From NCBI GenBank assembly GCA_947626435.1, contig CANQSB010000011.1:23848-87847 (forward strand): 64,000 nucleotides of DNA. Direction: 5' to 3'. The notes beneath the pieces are model-generated. The model was not told the DNA's origin and made no database searches. It saw nothing but the letters and a program-made list of their open reading frames with translations. Below are positions 9,135 to 18,033 of the stretch, piece after piece. A program made the translations under genes and the position numbers. The stretch is from an uncultured Lachnospiraceae bacterium. Its GTDB lineage: Bacteria; Bacillota; Clostridia; Lachnospirales; Lachnospiraceae. How positions within the stretch are numbered: the first letter of the stretch is position 1; each line of letters opens with the position of its first letter.

Positions 9135-10001
9135 ATGGAAATGAGGGTAAGTATGTTTATAGGAAATCATTTGTCATCATCAAAGGGTTTTGAAAATATG
9201 GGAAAAGAGGCGTTAAAACTGGACGCCAACACATTTGCGTTTTTCACGAGGAATCCCCGCGGAGGCGCGGCAAAGGCTATTGATGCGGAGGATGCCATGA
9301 AACTTCGCAAGCTTATGGAGGAGAATGGTTTTGGCAAGCTTGTAGCGCATGCGCCGTACACTATGAATGTTTGTGCGGCGAAGGAGGATATCAGGAAATT
9401 TTCATGGAATGTGTTACATGAAGATTTACAGCGAATGGAATATCTTCCAAACAATTACTATAATTTTCACCCGGGTTCTCATGTAGGGCAGGGGGCTGAG
9501 GTGGCTATTCCTATTATCGCGGCGGCAGTTAATGACGCTTTGAAGCCGGAGTATACGACGACTGTTTTGCTTGAAACTATGGCGGGCAAGGGTTCGGAGG
9601 TTGGCAGAAGTTTTGAGGAGCTTAGGGCGATACTTGACTTGATTAAGCTGCCTGACAAGGTGGGGGTGTGCTTTGATACTTGTCATGTGTGGGACGGCGG
9701 ATATGATATTGTGAATGACCTTGACGGAGTTTTGCGGGAATTTGACCGCGTTATAGGTCTTGACAGGTTGAAAGCGGTTCATTTCAATGACAGTATGAAT
9801 GTTTGCGGCTCGCATAAGGACAGGCATCAGAAGATTGGAGAGGGAGAGATTGGGCTTGAAGCGCTAAAGGCTGTAGCGACGCACCAGCTTTTGAAAGATA
9901 AGCCGTTTATTTTGGAAACGCCGAATGACGATGAGGGATATAAGAAGGAGATTGCGCTTGTGCGGAGTTTTGGGGAAGTAAATAGTATGAATAATAAGTA
10001 A
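9135..10001 (+). CDS. nfo: Endonuclease IV (AP endonuclease)
   Basis: A TIM-barrel, metal-dependent base-excision repair enzyme that cuts 5' to abasic sites. Metal-ligand motifs are visible: [68 protein letters not shown] and FILETPND. The length of about 285 residues is normal. The exact start is uncertain: ATG 9135, 9141 (MRVSMF) and 9153 are all in frame. Placement between proB and proA is unusual. Confidence 0.95.
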   Translation: MEMRVSMFIGNHLSSSKGFENMGKEALKLDANTFAFFTRNPRGGAAKAIDAEDAMKLRKLMEENGFGKLVAHAPYTMNVCAAKEDIRKFSWNVLHEDLQRMEYLPNNYYNFHPGSHVGQGAEVAIPIIAAAVNDALKPEYTTTVLLETMAGKGSEVGRSFEELRAILDLIKLPDKVGVCFDTCHVWDGGYDIVNDLDGVLREFDRVIGLDRLKAVHFNDSMNVCGSHKDRHQKIGEGEIGLEALKAVATHQLLKDKPFILETPNDDEGYKKEIALVRSFGEVNSMNNK

Positions 10002-10014
10002 TTGGGAAGGGTGT

Positions 10015-10160
10015 TCTCAACCGGCCGAATTTAGTCAAAATATATAAAAATCGCGTCAATGTACTGTATCGCAGATACAGTACATAAGTGCGGCAAGCTT
10101 CAAGACGCCGCTTATTTTATATATTTTGACTAAATTCTATGTTGTCGAATGGGGTATTGA
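10015..10160. repeat. Palindromic intergenic repeat, copy 1
   Basis: Perfect 23-bp arms at 10027-10049 and 10115-10137 (GAATTTAGTCAAAATATA and its complement). Within lies a 10-bp hairpin GTACTGTATC/GATACAGTAC (10061-10083) and a CGGC...GCCG pairing. The left flank CTCAACCGGCC and right flank TATGTTGTCGAAT are shared with copy 2 at 12.4 kb. The element is non-coding and looks MITE-like. Confidence 0.85.
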
Positions 10161-10195
10161 AAATGCTTAGGTATGAATAAGAATGGGAGAAAGTT

Positions 10196-10420
10196 ATGGG
10201 TTTAGATGAGAAGATAAAGCGGATTAATGAGTTGTACCACAAATCAAAGGCGGAGGGACTTACGGCGGAGGAAAAGGAAGAACAGGCTAGTCTTCGCGCC
10301 GAATATATTGCAAATATACGCCAAAATTTGAAAGGACAGCTTGACAATATATCTATACAGGAGCAAGACGGCACAATCACGAATTTGGGCGACAAGTTTG
10401 GAAAAAGGCAGACTCACTAG
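10196..10420 (+). CDS. DUF896 family protein (YnzC/YaaK-like)
   Basis: A 74-residue cytoplasmic protein that matches the DUF896 family: helical N-terminus KIKRINELYHKSKAEGLTAEEKEEQ, then RAEYI and a C-terminal tail with the characteristic NIRxxLK. B. subtilis YnzC is an SOS-associated small protein of this family; its biochemical role is not established. GGGAGAAAG precedes the ATG. It lies between the palindromic repeat and the folate enzyme gene, on the same strand. Confidence 0.9.
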   Translation: MGLDEKIKRINELYHKSKAEGLTAEEKEEQASLRAEYIANIRQNLKGQLDNISIQEQDGTITNLGDKFGKRQTH

Positions 10421-10509
10421 AAATATATGAAATAAATCACAAGTTGGTTGCGTTAAACGGAGATTTCTATTATAATGAAAAACAAGATTATAGTAGATAC
10501 GGTGTAAAT

Positions 10510-11091
10510 ATGGAAACAAAGTCTGAAATCAGAAAAAGAATTTTGGCTATGCGCTCAAATCTAAGCGACGAGGATTTTAATAAAAAAAGCGGCATCATAG
10601 TGCAGAAAGTTTTGCAGACCGCGGAATACAAAGAGGCAGTGAATATACTATTGTACGCGGACTATTGTCGTGAGGTCATGACGCGCGGCATATTTGATGA
10701 TGCTGTTTTGCACAAAAAAATGGTATATCTGCCAAAGGTTGACACCCTCACGAATACTATGGAATTTTACAGAGTGACAAGCACAAGTCAGCTTGCAAGG
10801 GGCTACAAGGGTATTCCGGAGCCGGAGGAGAACCTGAAAAACATATACAGGCTTGACAAAAACGAGGATACGCTGGCAGTAATCCCGGGAGTGGCATTTG
10901 ACACGCAGGGCTACAGGCTTGGTTATGGAAAAGGCTTTTATGATAAATACTTGTCCAACAAAAGGCAGATTTCGACAATAGCGCTTGCGTTTTCATGCCA
11001 GATACTCGATGAGCTGCCGCACGAGGCTCACGACATAAAAATGGACAAGGTAGTGACCGAGGAAATAATCATACATACATTGAGGGTGTAA
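10510..11091 (+). CDS. 5-formyltetrahydrofolate cyclo-ligase
   Basis: Converts 5-formyl-THF to 5,10-methenyl-THF with ATP. About 193 residues with the family pattern: basic N-terminus KSEIRKRILAMRSNLS, a central substrate region (KMVYLPKVD, MEFYRV), and the C-terminal ATP/substrate motif PGVAFDTQGYRLGYGKGFYDKYL. ATG 10510 (METKSE) is chosen; the frame is open back to 10444 but those residues are not family-like. It lies 44 bp before the proA start, so it is probably in the same transcript. Confidence 0.93.
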   Translation: METKSEIRKRILAMRSNLSDEDFNKKSGIIVQKVLQTAEYKEAVNILLYADYCREVMTRGIFDDAVLHKKMVYLPKVDTLTNTMEFYRVTSTSQLARGYKGIPEPEENLKNIYRLDKNEDTLAVIPGVAFDTQGYRLGYGKGFYDKYLSNKRQISTIALAFSCQILDELPHEAHDIKMDKVVTEEIIIHTLRV

Positions 11092-11135
11092 ATTATTGGA
11101 AAGTGCAAAATATTAATACGGAGGCTTTTACAGAC

Positions 11136-12416
11136 ATGACAATCAAAGAAAAAGCGGCGGCTATGAAGCTTGACAGCCCTAAGATGGCGGCGCAGTCCGC
11201 ACAGACGAGAAACGCGGCGCTTGCGGCTATTGCCAAATCGCTTGTGGAAAATCAGGCAGAGATTTTTGAGGAGAATAAAAAGGACTTAGCGGAGGCGGCG
11301 CAGAACAATATCCCCGACGCGGTAGTAAAGCGCTTGAAATTTACAGCGCAAAAGCTTGACGATGTTGTAAAGGGCATAAACAATTTAATCGCACTTCCCG
11401 ACAGGGTTTTTGAAAAGCTGCTTGTGCGCGAGCTTGACGAGGGGCTTACGCTTGTAAAGGAGGCTTGTCCGATAGGCGTTATTGGAGTGATTTTTGAGGC
11501 GCGCCCCGATGCGCTTGTGCAGATAGCGTCACTTTGCATCAAAAGCGGGAATTGTGCGATTTTAAAGGGCGGCAGTGAGACAAAACACACAAACAAGGCG
11601 CTTTTTTCCTTGATTTACAATGCGGCAATACAAAGCGGCCTGCCGCAAAACTGTCTGTTTCAGGCGGAGCTTAGAGATGAAATATCAGAGCTGCTTGACT
11701 GTCACGAGTACGTAGACCTCATTATTCCGCGCGGCTCAAACTCGTTTGTCCAGTACATAATGAACAACACTAAAATCCCTGTAATGGGGCATGCGGACGG
11801 CATATGTCACATATATGTTGACAAGGACTTTGATATAGACAAGGCAATTCCGATAATAATAGACGCCAAGACGCAGTACACAGCCGCATGTAACGCGGTA
11901 GAGACGCTTTTGGTTCACAAAGACGCGGTGGATAGACTTATGCCGAAATTAAACGAGGCGTTTAAGGCACATCAGATTGAGCTTAGGGCAAGCAGGGACA
12001 TAAGCGATAAATATGACTGTAAGACGGCTACTGATGATGACTTTGCTACAGAATACCTTGACCTGATTATTTCTGCAAAGACAGTGGAGAGCATTGATGA
12101 GGCGATAGACCATATCAACAAATATGGCTCGCATCATACGGACTGCATTATTACCGAGGATGCGGCGGCTGCGGAGCATTTTATGCAGATGGTTGACTCG
12201 GCGGGAGTGTATCAGAACTGCTCGACGCGCTTTGCGGACGGCTTCAGATACGGGTTTGGTGCGGAAGTGGGTATCAGTACGGGCAAAATCCACGCCAGAG
12301 GCCCCGTAGGGCTTGATGGGCTTTTGACATACAAGTACAGATTGTACGGAAACGGGCATATAGTTGATGATTATGCATCAGGCAGGAAGGAATTTCATTT
12401 TAGGGATATTGATTAA
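11136..12416 (+). CDS. proA: Gamma-glutamyl phosphate reductase (second step of proline synthesis)
   Basis: Reduces gamma-glutamyl phosphate to glutamate semialdehyde with NADPH. An aldehyde dehydrogenase-fold protein of about 426 residues with IGVIGVIFEARPDALVQ, LKGGSE, IPRGSN and the catalytic-Cys segment TQYTAACNAVETLL; the end RGPVGLDGLLTYKY is typical of ProA. ATG 11136 follows GGAGG (11120-11124) at 11 bases; GTG 11103 is an in-frame alternative with no good ribosome site. Partner of proB at 8253. Confidence 0.95.
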   Translation: MTIKEKAAAMKLDSPKMAAQSAQTRNAALAAIAKSLVENQAEIFEENKKDLAEAAQNNIPDAVVKRLKFTAQKLDDVVKGINNLIALPDRVFEKLLVRELDEGLTLVKEACPIGVIGVIFEARPDALVQIASLCIKSGNCAILKGGSETKHTNKALFSLIYNAAIQSGLPQNCLFQAELRDEISELLDCHEYVDLIIPRGSNSFVQYIMNNTKIPVMGHADGICHIYVDKDFDIDKAIPIIIDAKTQYTAACNAVETLLVHKDAVDRLMPKLNEAFKAHQIELRASRDISDKYDCKTATDDDFATEYLDLIISAKTVESIDEAIDHINKYGSHHTDCIITEDAAAAEHFMQMVDSAGVYQNCSTRFADGFRYGFGAEVGISTGKIHARGPVGLDGLLTYKYRLYGNGHIVDDYASGRKEFHFRDID

Positions 12417-12437
12417 TTAGATAATTGAGAAATGCTT

Positions 12438-12558
12438 TCTCAACTGGCCGAATTTAGTCAAAATATAGAAAATCGCGGCTAGGTGCAGCAAGCTGCAAGA
12501 CGCCGCTTATTTTATATATTTTGCCTAAATTCTATGTTGTCGAATAGAGTTTCGCAAT
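12438..12558. repeat. Palindromic intergenic repeat, copy 2
   Basis: The left arm at 12450-12466 (GAATTTAGTCAAAATAT) pairs with an arm ending at about 12532, with one mismatch (TTGCCTAAAT for TTGACTAAAT). GCGGC...GCCGC and GCAGC/GCTGC pairings lie inside. Flanks match copy 1 (CTCAACTGGCC on the left; CTATGTTGTCGAAT on the right). It is about 15 bp shorter than copy 1 because the central 10-bp hairpin is missing. Confidence 0.85.
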
Positions 12559-12593
12559 GTTTATAATTAATACAACTTGAGAGGAGGAACAAA

Positions 12594-13343
12594 ATGAAAA
12601 AAGGAGCAAAGAAATTTTGGATAATGACGGCGGCGATTATTGTGTTCATGGCGATGGGGAGGTCGATAAAGTCGTATGCTTTTGAGGTGACGCCAATAGC
12701 GACGGTGGAGCTTTATTCTACATCAGCCACGCCCGTATATGCGCAGCCCGATGTATTTTCACCAATTGTCGTGTATCTTGACCGTTTTATAAATGTGCGT
12801 GTTACGGGAATTACGGATAATGGTTTTTTCAGGGTTGATTTGGACGGTGCCTATTATATTCCGGGACCGTATTTGGTGACACAAATTAAGCCTGAAAAAA
12901 CGGAGAAGCAAAAGGCTCTTGACAATCTTGATAAACTTACGGAGGCATACAGAATGCAGCTTGGATTTATGGAGTCATACAGCACATCGTTTGCGCTTAA
13001 AGATGTTACGGGTGACGGCGTACCTGAAATATTTGACGCGGATGGCAGGGAAATATATACATACTATGAGGAACGCCCTGTAATGATATATTATTCCGCA
13101 AACCCGGTTTCATTTTATTATTCAAAGGATGATAATAAGCTGTACGGCAGCTACAAATGGAACGATAAAACCATATGGGAGGTATACTATAAAGACACGA
13201 GCTTACTGCCATGGGGACAGTTTAAGTGCAACGCTACAGTGTCTTCTGCTTCAGGAGCGACAGCGATATCAAGGGATTACACCAACAACGAGGAAACACG
13301 CAACGACCTCTACAATATTCTTTACAAAATGCTTATAGAATAA
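12594..13343 (+). CDS. Secreted protein with SH3-like N-terminal region
   Basis: A 249-residue exported protein. The first 30 residues form a signal peptide (KKGAKKFW, hydrophobic core, cleavage near SYA-FEV). A stretch of about 70 residues follows that looks like a bacterial SH3 (SH3b) fold: TATPVYAQPDVFSPIVVYLDR, FRVDLDGAYYIPGPYL. The C-terminal half is unrecognised but contains LKDVTGDGVPEIFDAD, an acidic repeat reminiscent of calcium-binding or FG-GAP loops. The ribosome site GAGGAGG is strong. The gene ends in a hairpin terminator. It may act at the cell surface; the ligand is unknown. Confidence 0.7.
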   Translation: MKKGAKKFWIMTAAIIVFMAMGRSIKSYAFEVTPIATVELYSTSATPVYAQPDVFSPIVVYLDRFINVRVTGITDNGFFRVDLDGAYYIPGPYLVTQIKPEKTEKQKALDNLDKLTEAYRMQLGFMESYSTSFALKDVTGDGVPEIFDADGREIYTYYEERPVMIYYSANPVSFYYSKDDNKLYGSYKWNDKTIWEVYYKDTSLLPWGQFKCNATVSSASGATAISRDYTNNEETRNDLYNILYKMLIE

Positions 13344-13350
13344 AAATAAG

Positions 13351-13370
13351 TGCCGCTTTTTAGCGGCATT
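13351..13370 (+). terminator. Hairpin terminator
   Basis: TGCCGCT (13351-13357) pairs with AGCGGCA (13362-13368) around a TTTT loop and is followed by a short T-run. Confidence 0.75.
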
Positions 13371-13410
13371 TAAAAGTATGAAGTAAATATTTGATTACGG
13401 AGAAAATTAA

Positions 13411-14880
13411 ATGATTAGGAATGATGAATTAGAAGCGATATTAGAAAAGATAGACTTAAAAAATGACATCCCCGCGGATGAGCCAATGCGGCAGTATTAT
13501 TTTATCAAAAAGGCGCGCGAGATAGTTGACCTAGAAAGTCAAAAAGCAGGGCATCGCCTTACCGCCGACGAGGAAACCTTTGGGTGCCAGATGAACGCCA
13601 AGGATAGCGAAAAGCTGATAGGCATACTCAAAAACATAGGTTTTGAGATAATCGACAGCGAGGAAGCGGATTTGGTTTTCTACAATACATGTACGGTTCG
13701 CGACAACGCTAATCAGCGCGTCTACGGCAGATTAGGCTTAATCCACAGCATGAAGAAAAAAAATCCGCACAAAAAAGTCGCCTTGTGCGGCTGCATGATG
13801 CAGGAGCCGTCAGTCATCGAAAAAATTAAGAAAAGCTATTCATTTGTCGATTTGATTTTCGGCACCCACAATATCTACAAATTTGCCGAGCTTTTGGTGG
13901 CGATGTACAGCTCAGACAGGATGATTATAGACATATGGAAGGATACGGACAAGATTGTTGAGGACTTGCCGGCAGAACGCAAGTATTCTTTCAAATCAGG
14001 CGTAAACATAATGTACGGCTGCAATAATTTCTGCAGTTATTGCATTGTCCCGTATGTGCGCGGACGCGAGCGCAGCCGCAGGCCCAAGGACATAATCATG
14101 GAGATTGAAAAGCTCGTGTCCGAGGGAGTGATAGAAGTAATGCTGCTGGGACAGAATGTAAATTCATACGGCAGGACGCTTGACGAGCCGATGAACTTTG
14201 CGCAGCTTTTGCGCGAGGTGGAAAAGATAGACGGACTTGAGAGAATACGCTTTATGACATCCCATCCAAAGGATTTGTCGGACGAGCTTATAGAGGTGAT
14301 GAAAAATTCCAAGAAAATTTGCCGTCATCTGCATCTGCCCTTGCAGTCGGGTTCGACGCGCATTTTAAAGGCAATGAACCGCAATTATACAAAGGAGCAG
14401 TACCTTGCGCTCGCACACAAAATCCGAACTGCAATTCCGGACATATCATTGACGACAGACATAATCGTAGGTTTCCCGGGCGAAACGGCAGCGGATGTTG
14501 ATGAAACCATAGAGGTCGTAAAAGAAGTGGGCTATGACAATGCTTTCACTTTCATATATTCAAAAAGGACGGGCACGCCCGCCGCGAGCATGCCTAATCC
14601 TACGAGCGACGAGGAGATAAAGGCAAATTTTGACAGGCTCTTAAAGGTAGTCCAAGAAACAGCCAGAAGCCGCATCGGAAGGCTCACGGGCGAAATCCAC
14701 AGCGTCTTGGTTGAAGAAGAAAACGAGCATGACCCCGCGCTTGTCACGGGCAGAATGTCGAACAACACCATAGTGCATTTCAAAGGCGGCAAAGACCTCA
14801 TAGGAAAAATCGTGAACATAAAGCTTACCGAGGCATGCGGTTTTTATTACTTAGGCGAGATGGAAAATTTTGAAAATTGA
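13411..14880 (+). CDS. miaB: tRNA-2-methylthio-N6-dimethylallyladenosine synthase MiaB
   Basis: A radical SAM methylthiotransferase that adds the 2-methylthio group to i6A37 of tRNAs reading UNN codons. The N-terminal UPF0004 domain carries three cluster cysteines (FGCQMN, NTCTVRDNA, CGCMMQ). The radical-SAM motif CNNFCSYC lies near residue 206, and a C-terminal TRAM domain begins near residue 415. About 60 extra residues precede the first cysteine motif, common in clostridial MiaB. GGAGAAAA precedes ATG 13411. The length of 489 residues fits. Confidence 0.96.
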   Translation: MIRNDELEAILEKIDLKNDIPADEPMRQYYFIKKAREIVDLESQKAGHRLTADEETFGCQMNAKDSEKLIGILKNIGFEIIDSEEADLVFYNTCTVRDNANQRVYGRLGLIHSMKKKNPHKKVALCGCMMQEPSVIEKIKKSYSFVDLIFGTHNIYKFAELLVAMYSSDRMIIDIWKDTDKIVEDLPAERKYSFKSGVNIMYGCNNFCSYCIVPYVRGRERSRRPKDIIMEIEKLVSEGVIEVMLLGQNVNSYGRTLDEPMNFAQLLREVEKIDGLERIRFMTSHPKDLSDELIEVMKNSKKICRHLHLPLQSGSTRILKAMNRNYTKEQYLALAHKIRTAIPDISLTTDIIVGFPGETAADVDETIEVVKEVGYDNAFTFIYSKRTGTPAASMPNPTSDEEIKANFDRLLKVVQETARSRIGRLTGEIHSVLVEEENEHDPALVTGRMSNNTIVHFKGGKDLIGKIVNIKLTEACGFYYLGEMENFEN

Positions 14881-14890
14881 AAATTAATAA

Positions 14891-14919
14891 TTGACAAATC
14901 AGCATACAGATAGTATACT
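14891..14919 (+). promoter_or_regulatory. Sigma-A promoter for the tRNA gene
   Basis: A perfect -35 TTGACA at 14891-14896, a 17-base spacer and -10 TATACT at 14914-14919, ending 11 bases before the tRNA. Confidence 0.85.
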
Positions 14920-14930
14920 ACTATTGTTAA

Positions 14931-15003
14931 GCTTTCGTAGCGCAGTTGGTAGCGCAACTGATTCGTAATCAGTAGGTCGAGGGTTCGAGTCCCTTCGAAA
15001 GCT
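14931..15003 (+). tRNA. tRNA-Thr (anticodon CGT)
   Basis: A 73-nt cloverleaf. The acceptor stem GCTTTCG pairs with CGAAAGC. The D-arm is GCGC...GCGC, the anticodon stem ACTGA/TCAGT holds loop TTCGTAA with anticodon CGT (reads ACG), and the T-arm is GAGGG-TTCGAGT-CCCTT. The discriminator is T. The CCA end is not encoded; a T-run follows at once and may terminate transcription. Confidence 0.97.
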
Positions 15004-15161
15004 TTTTTGTTTTGCCTAAAAGAAATATATTTAAAATAGACTTAAAAAAACAGACTTTAAGATATTTATATTTACATTCATTTCAGTATGCTTTATAATT
15101 TTAATGAAATTTATTTTCATAACTTCAATGAAACACCGTATAGAATAGAGGACAGAAGCAT

Positions 15162-16274
15162 ATGAAATCCATCATTGCAAAAGTAAGGCGGCTCGTTGAC
15201 CGTTATATTATATCAGAAACCTTTAAATTCAAATATGCGCTGACAATTTATGCTATTGGAGGCGTGCATGTATTCCTTATCTTTCTATTTGCCTTATTTC
15301 GCGTATATCCTATGGTTATCCTCAATGTTGGCAGTGTTGCCATGTATTTTTACTGTATCAGGGTGATTAAATACGGTTATGATGAGGAGTTGATTAAGAC
15401 CTTTTATCTCACATATCTTGAGATTATCATACATTCATTTGCGGCTACGCTGTTCGTTGGGTGGCATTTTGGATTTGCGCAGTATATAATCGGATTGATT
15501 CCCTTTGGTTATTATATGTGCGTTACCATGATAAACAACGACAAGAAGTATCTTATTGCCACAATGCTTGGCTTTGGTGCGTCTGTTTCATTCATCGGCT
15601 GCCGCATACTTTCAGCGTTTGTCGGTTCTTTTTACCAGTTAAGCGTTTCTCCTGCGGTAGAGGTGCTTATTTATATATTTAATTCTATCTGCAATTTTTT
15701 CCTGCTGTTTATGTTTACGCTTATTTTCGTGATTGACATACAGATTACTGAAAAGAAGCTGCACAACCAGAATATTATTCTCGACAATATGGCAAGCACT
15801 GATCCTATGACGGGACTTTACAACCGCCGCAGCATGCAGGCGTTTTTGGAGCATGCCGTCGCGTCGGGTGAGCCGTTTTGCCTGATTATGTGCGATATTG
15901 ACAATTTTAAAAGAGTAAACGATACGTATGGGCATGATTTTGGGGATATTGTTATAAAGGATATTGCGCAGATTATTACCCAAGAGGTAAAGGATTTCGG
16001 GCATGTATGCCGCTGGGGCGGCGAGGAAATACTGATTTTGTGCAACGGCAGGCTTGACAAGTCACTGCCGATTGCAGAAAATATCCGCCGAAATGTCGAA
16101 AAACATTCATTCAGCAATCGCGAGCTGACAATCCACTGCACGCTGACACTCGGCATTGCGACGCATATGGAGAACAGTAAGGTTGAGGAAACGATAAAGC
16201 ACGCTGACGAAAGGCTGTACTATGGCAAGCAGAACGGGAAAAACAGGGTGGTTTCCGCGTATGATACGGCGTGA
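15162..16274 (+). CDS. Membrane diguanylate cyclase (GGDEF)
   Basis: A 370-residue protein: five or six hydrophobic segments over residues 25-190, then a GGDEF domain starting at STDPMTGLYNRRSM. The signature loop reads GGEEI (around residue 286), an accepted active variant, preceded by DIDNFKRVNDTYGH. No RxxD inhibitory site is visible at the usual spacing before the loop, so product inhibition may be absent. It likely makes c-di-GMP in response to a membrane signal. It sits alone between the tRNA and a bidirectional terminator. Confidence 0.9.
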   Translation: MKSIIAKVRRLVDRYIISETFKFKYALTIYAIGGVHVFLIFLFALFRVYPMVILNVGSVAMYFYCIRVIKYGYDEELIKTFYLTYLEIIIHSFAATLFVGWHFGFAQYIIGLIPFGYYMCVTMINNDKKYLIATMLGFGASVSFIGCRILSAFVGSFYQLSVSPAVEVLIYIFNSICNFFLLFMFTLIFVIDIQITEKKLHNQNIILDNMASTDPMTGLYNRRSMQAFLEHAVASGEPFCLIMCDIDNFKRVNDTYGHDFGDIVIKDIAQIITQEVKDFGHVCRWGGEEILILCNGRLDKSLPIAENIRRNVEKHSFSNRELTIHCTLTLGIATHMENSKVEETIKHADERLYYGKQNGKNRVVSAYDTA

Positions 16275-16297
16275 TTTTGGATTTTTGTTTTCAAAAT

Positions 16298-16332
16298 AAA
16301 TCCCCGCAAGCCTGTTGCATTTGCGGGGATTT
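16298..16332. terminator. Bidirectional terminator between convergent genes
   Basis: AAATCCCCGCAA (16298-16309) pairs perfectly with TTGCGGGGATTT (16321-16332). A- and T-rich flanks on both sides serve the GGDEF gene on + and the ABC permease on -. Confidence 0.85.
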
Positions 16333-16341
16333 TACAGGAAT

Positions 16342-17151
16342 TTACTGCCATCGTGCGATAACTTTTCTATTTAATAAATTGAGTATTCCATAGAGCAGCA
16401 TAGCGATGACACACAGTATCACAATGCTTAGTATCACCATATCCAGCTTGAATACCTGGCTTCCGTAGATAATCAGGTATCCAAGACCCTGGCGTCCTGC
16501 GAGAAATTCCCCGATTATCACTCCAACAAGCGCAAGCCCGATATTTACCTTTGCAAGCGATATAAATGTCGGTATATTTTGCGGAAAGACTATCTTTGTA
16601 AATTTCTGCAGCTTATTTCCGCCAAGTGTTTCAATAAGCTTCAGGCGTTCAGCGTCGGTCTGCTCAAAAGCCTGATAGAGATTTAAAATACAGCCGAAAA
16701 TTCCCACGGACATACCACATAATATCACAGTGCGGGGTCCCGTGCCAAGCCACACGATAATGAGCGGCGCAAGCGCTGATTTTGGCAGGCTGTTCAGCAC
16801 TATAAGAAACGGCTCAAACATTTTCCCAATCGACGGGTAAAACCAGAAAAAGGTAGCCGCTGCCACTGAAAAAACAATGATAAGCAGGAAACTAAGCCCT
16901 GATTCCCACAGCGTAACTCCGATATGGCTTAAAAGCGACATATCACGTATATCATGCACAAACAGCTTGGCAATTGCAAAAGGAGAACTGAAATAAAAGC
17001 TGTCTATCCACTTTAGGCTTGATGCAGTCTGCCATAGAGCCAGAAAGCCTGCAAATACCAAAATCCTGCTCCAGAATATAAAGAGCCTGTGCAGTCTTGC
17101 CTTGCGCATATAGTTTTTCTGTCCTTCGGAACTATTGATTTGTGTTTTCAT
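16342..17151 (-). CDS. ABC transporter permease, nitrate/taurine/thiamine-precursor type
   Basis: About 269 residues with six hydrophobic segments and the BPD_transp_1 EAA-loop region (ETLGGNKLQKFTKIVFPQNIPT). It belongs to the SsuC/TauC/ThiX-like permeases that import small anionic or aromatic compounds. The start is set at ATG 17151 (MKTQINSS), which has GGAGGGAG upstream on the minus strand. It overlaps the 3' end of the ATPase gene by 20 bp, so the two form an operon. No substrate-binding protein gene lies beside it, so the substrate cannot be assigned. Confidence 0.85.
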   Translation of the reverse strand: MKTQINSSEGQKNYMRKARLHRLFIFWSRILVFAGFLALWQTASSLKWIDSFYFSSPFAIAKLFVHDIRDMSLLSHIGVTLWESGLSFLLIIVFSVAAATFFWFYPSIGKMFEPFLIVLNSLPKSALAPLIIVWLGTGPRTVILCGMSVGIFGCILNLYQAFEQTDAERLKLIETLGGNKLQKFTKIVFPQNIPTFISLAKVNIGLALVGVIIGEFLAGRQGLGYLIIYGSQVFKLDMVILSIVILCVIAMLLYGILNLLNRKVIARWQ

Positions 17152-17911
17152 TTTGCAGCTCCCTCCATATTTTATCAAAATATTGCTGAAACAGCTTTGA
17201 ATTTCTAACCTCGTCGCGGCTTATTCCATGCTTTTCAAATTCTATTGGAATTATATCCTTTACACGGCAGGGCGGTTTTGTGAGCAGAATTACAGTATCT
17301 GCCATAGCTGCCGCCTCTGAAATATCGTGCGTGACAAGGATGGCTGTTTTTTCCTCTGATTTGATTATGTCGTATACGTCTTTTGACACGCTGAGCCTTG
17401 TCTGGTAATCAAGCGCGCTGAACGGCTCATCAAGCAGAAGTAAATCAGGGCGCAGCGCGAGAGTGCGGATAAGCGCTATTCTCTGCCGCATGCCGCCTGA
17501 GAGCTGCGAAGGCTTCTGGTGCTTTACATCGGAAAGGTTATATTTTTCAAGAAGGCTGTCTATCAGTCCAAGATTTTGCGGAGTTTTCTGCTTTTTTATC
17601 TCGAGCCCGAGTAGTATATTTTTGTAGACATCGCGCCATTCAAGCAGGTGGTCATGCTGCAGCATATAGCCTATTTTAGGCGGCGCAAATTCCTCGGAGT
17701 AAAAGGTTATATAGCCGCCTGTCGGTTTTAGCAGTCCTGAAATAAGCGAGAGAATGGTAGATTTGCCGCACCCGCTCGGACCGACAATCGCGGTAAAGCT
17801 TCCTTTTTCGACTGAAAAATCTATATCCCTTAGAGCCTCAACCTCACCCTGGCTGCTGTAATATGAAAATTTTACGTGATCCAGATGGACAAAGGGTTTG
17901 TCTGATTTCAT
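17132..17911 (-). CDS. ABC transporter ATPase, SsuB/TauB-like
   Basis: A nucleotide-binding subunit of about 259 residues: Walker A GPSGCGKST, Q-loop LQHDHLLEWRDV, signature LSGGM, Walker B LLLLDEPFSALD and H-loop LVTHDISEAA. It pairs with the permease encoded next on the same strand. The start at ATG 17911 (MKSDKPFV) is chosen because the SB-type N-terminus begins there; the frame is open further up. It is divergent from argH. The missing binding protein is odd for an importer of this class and may be encoded elsewhere. Confidence 0.9.
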   Translation of the reverse strand: MKSDKPFVHLDHVKFSYYSSQGEVEALRDIDFSVEKGSFTAIVGPSGCGKSTILSLISGLLKPTGGYITFYSEEFAPPKIGYMLQHDHLLEWRDVYKNILLGLEIKKQKTPQNLGLIDSLLEKYNLSDVKHQKPSQLSGGMRQRIALIRTLALRPDLLLLDEPFSALDYQTRLSVSKDVYDIIKSEEKTAILVTHDISEAAAMADTVILLTKPPCRVKDIIPIEFEKHGISRDEVRNSKLFQQYFDKIWRELQNENTNQ

Positions 17912-18033
17912 GACAACCGCCGCCTTTCTGACTTTATAAAATATTATATACATTGCATTTAAGATTGGTTCTTGAAACAATCGGCAAGTTGTGCTACATT
18001 ATTATTAATTGTTTATATGGGAGGAGGCTAAAT

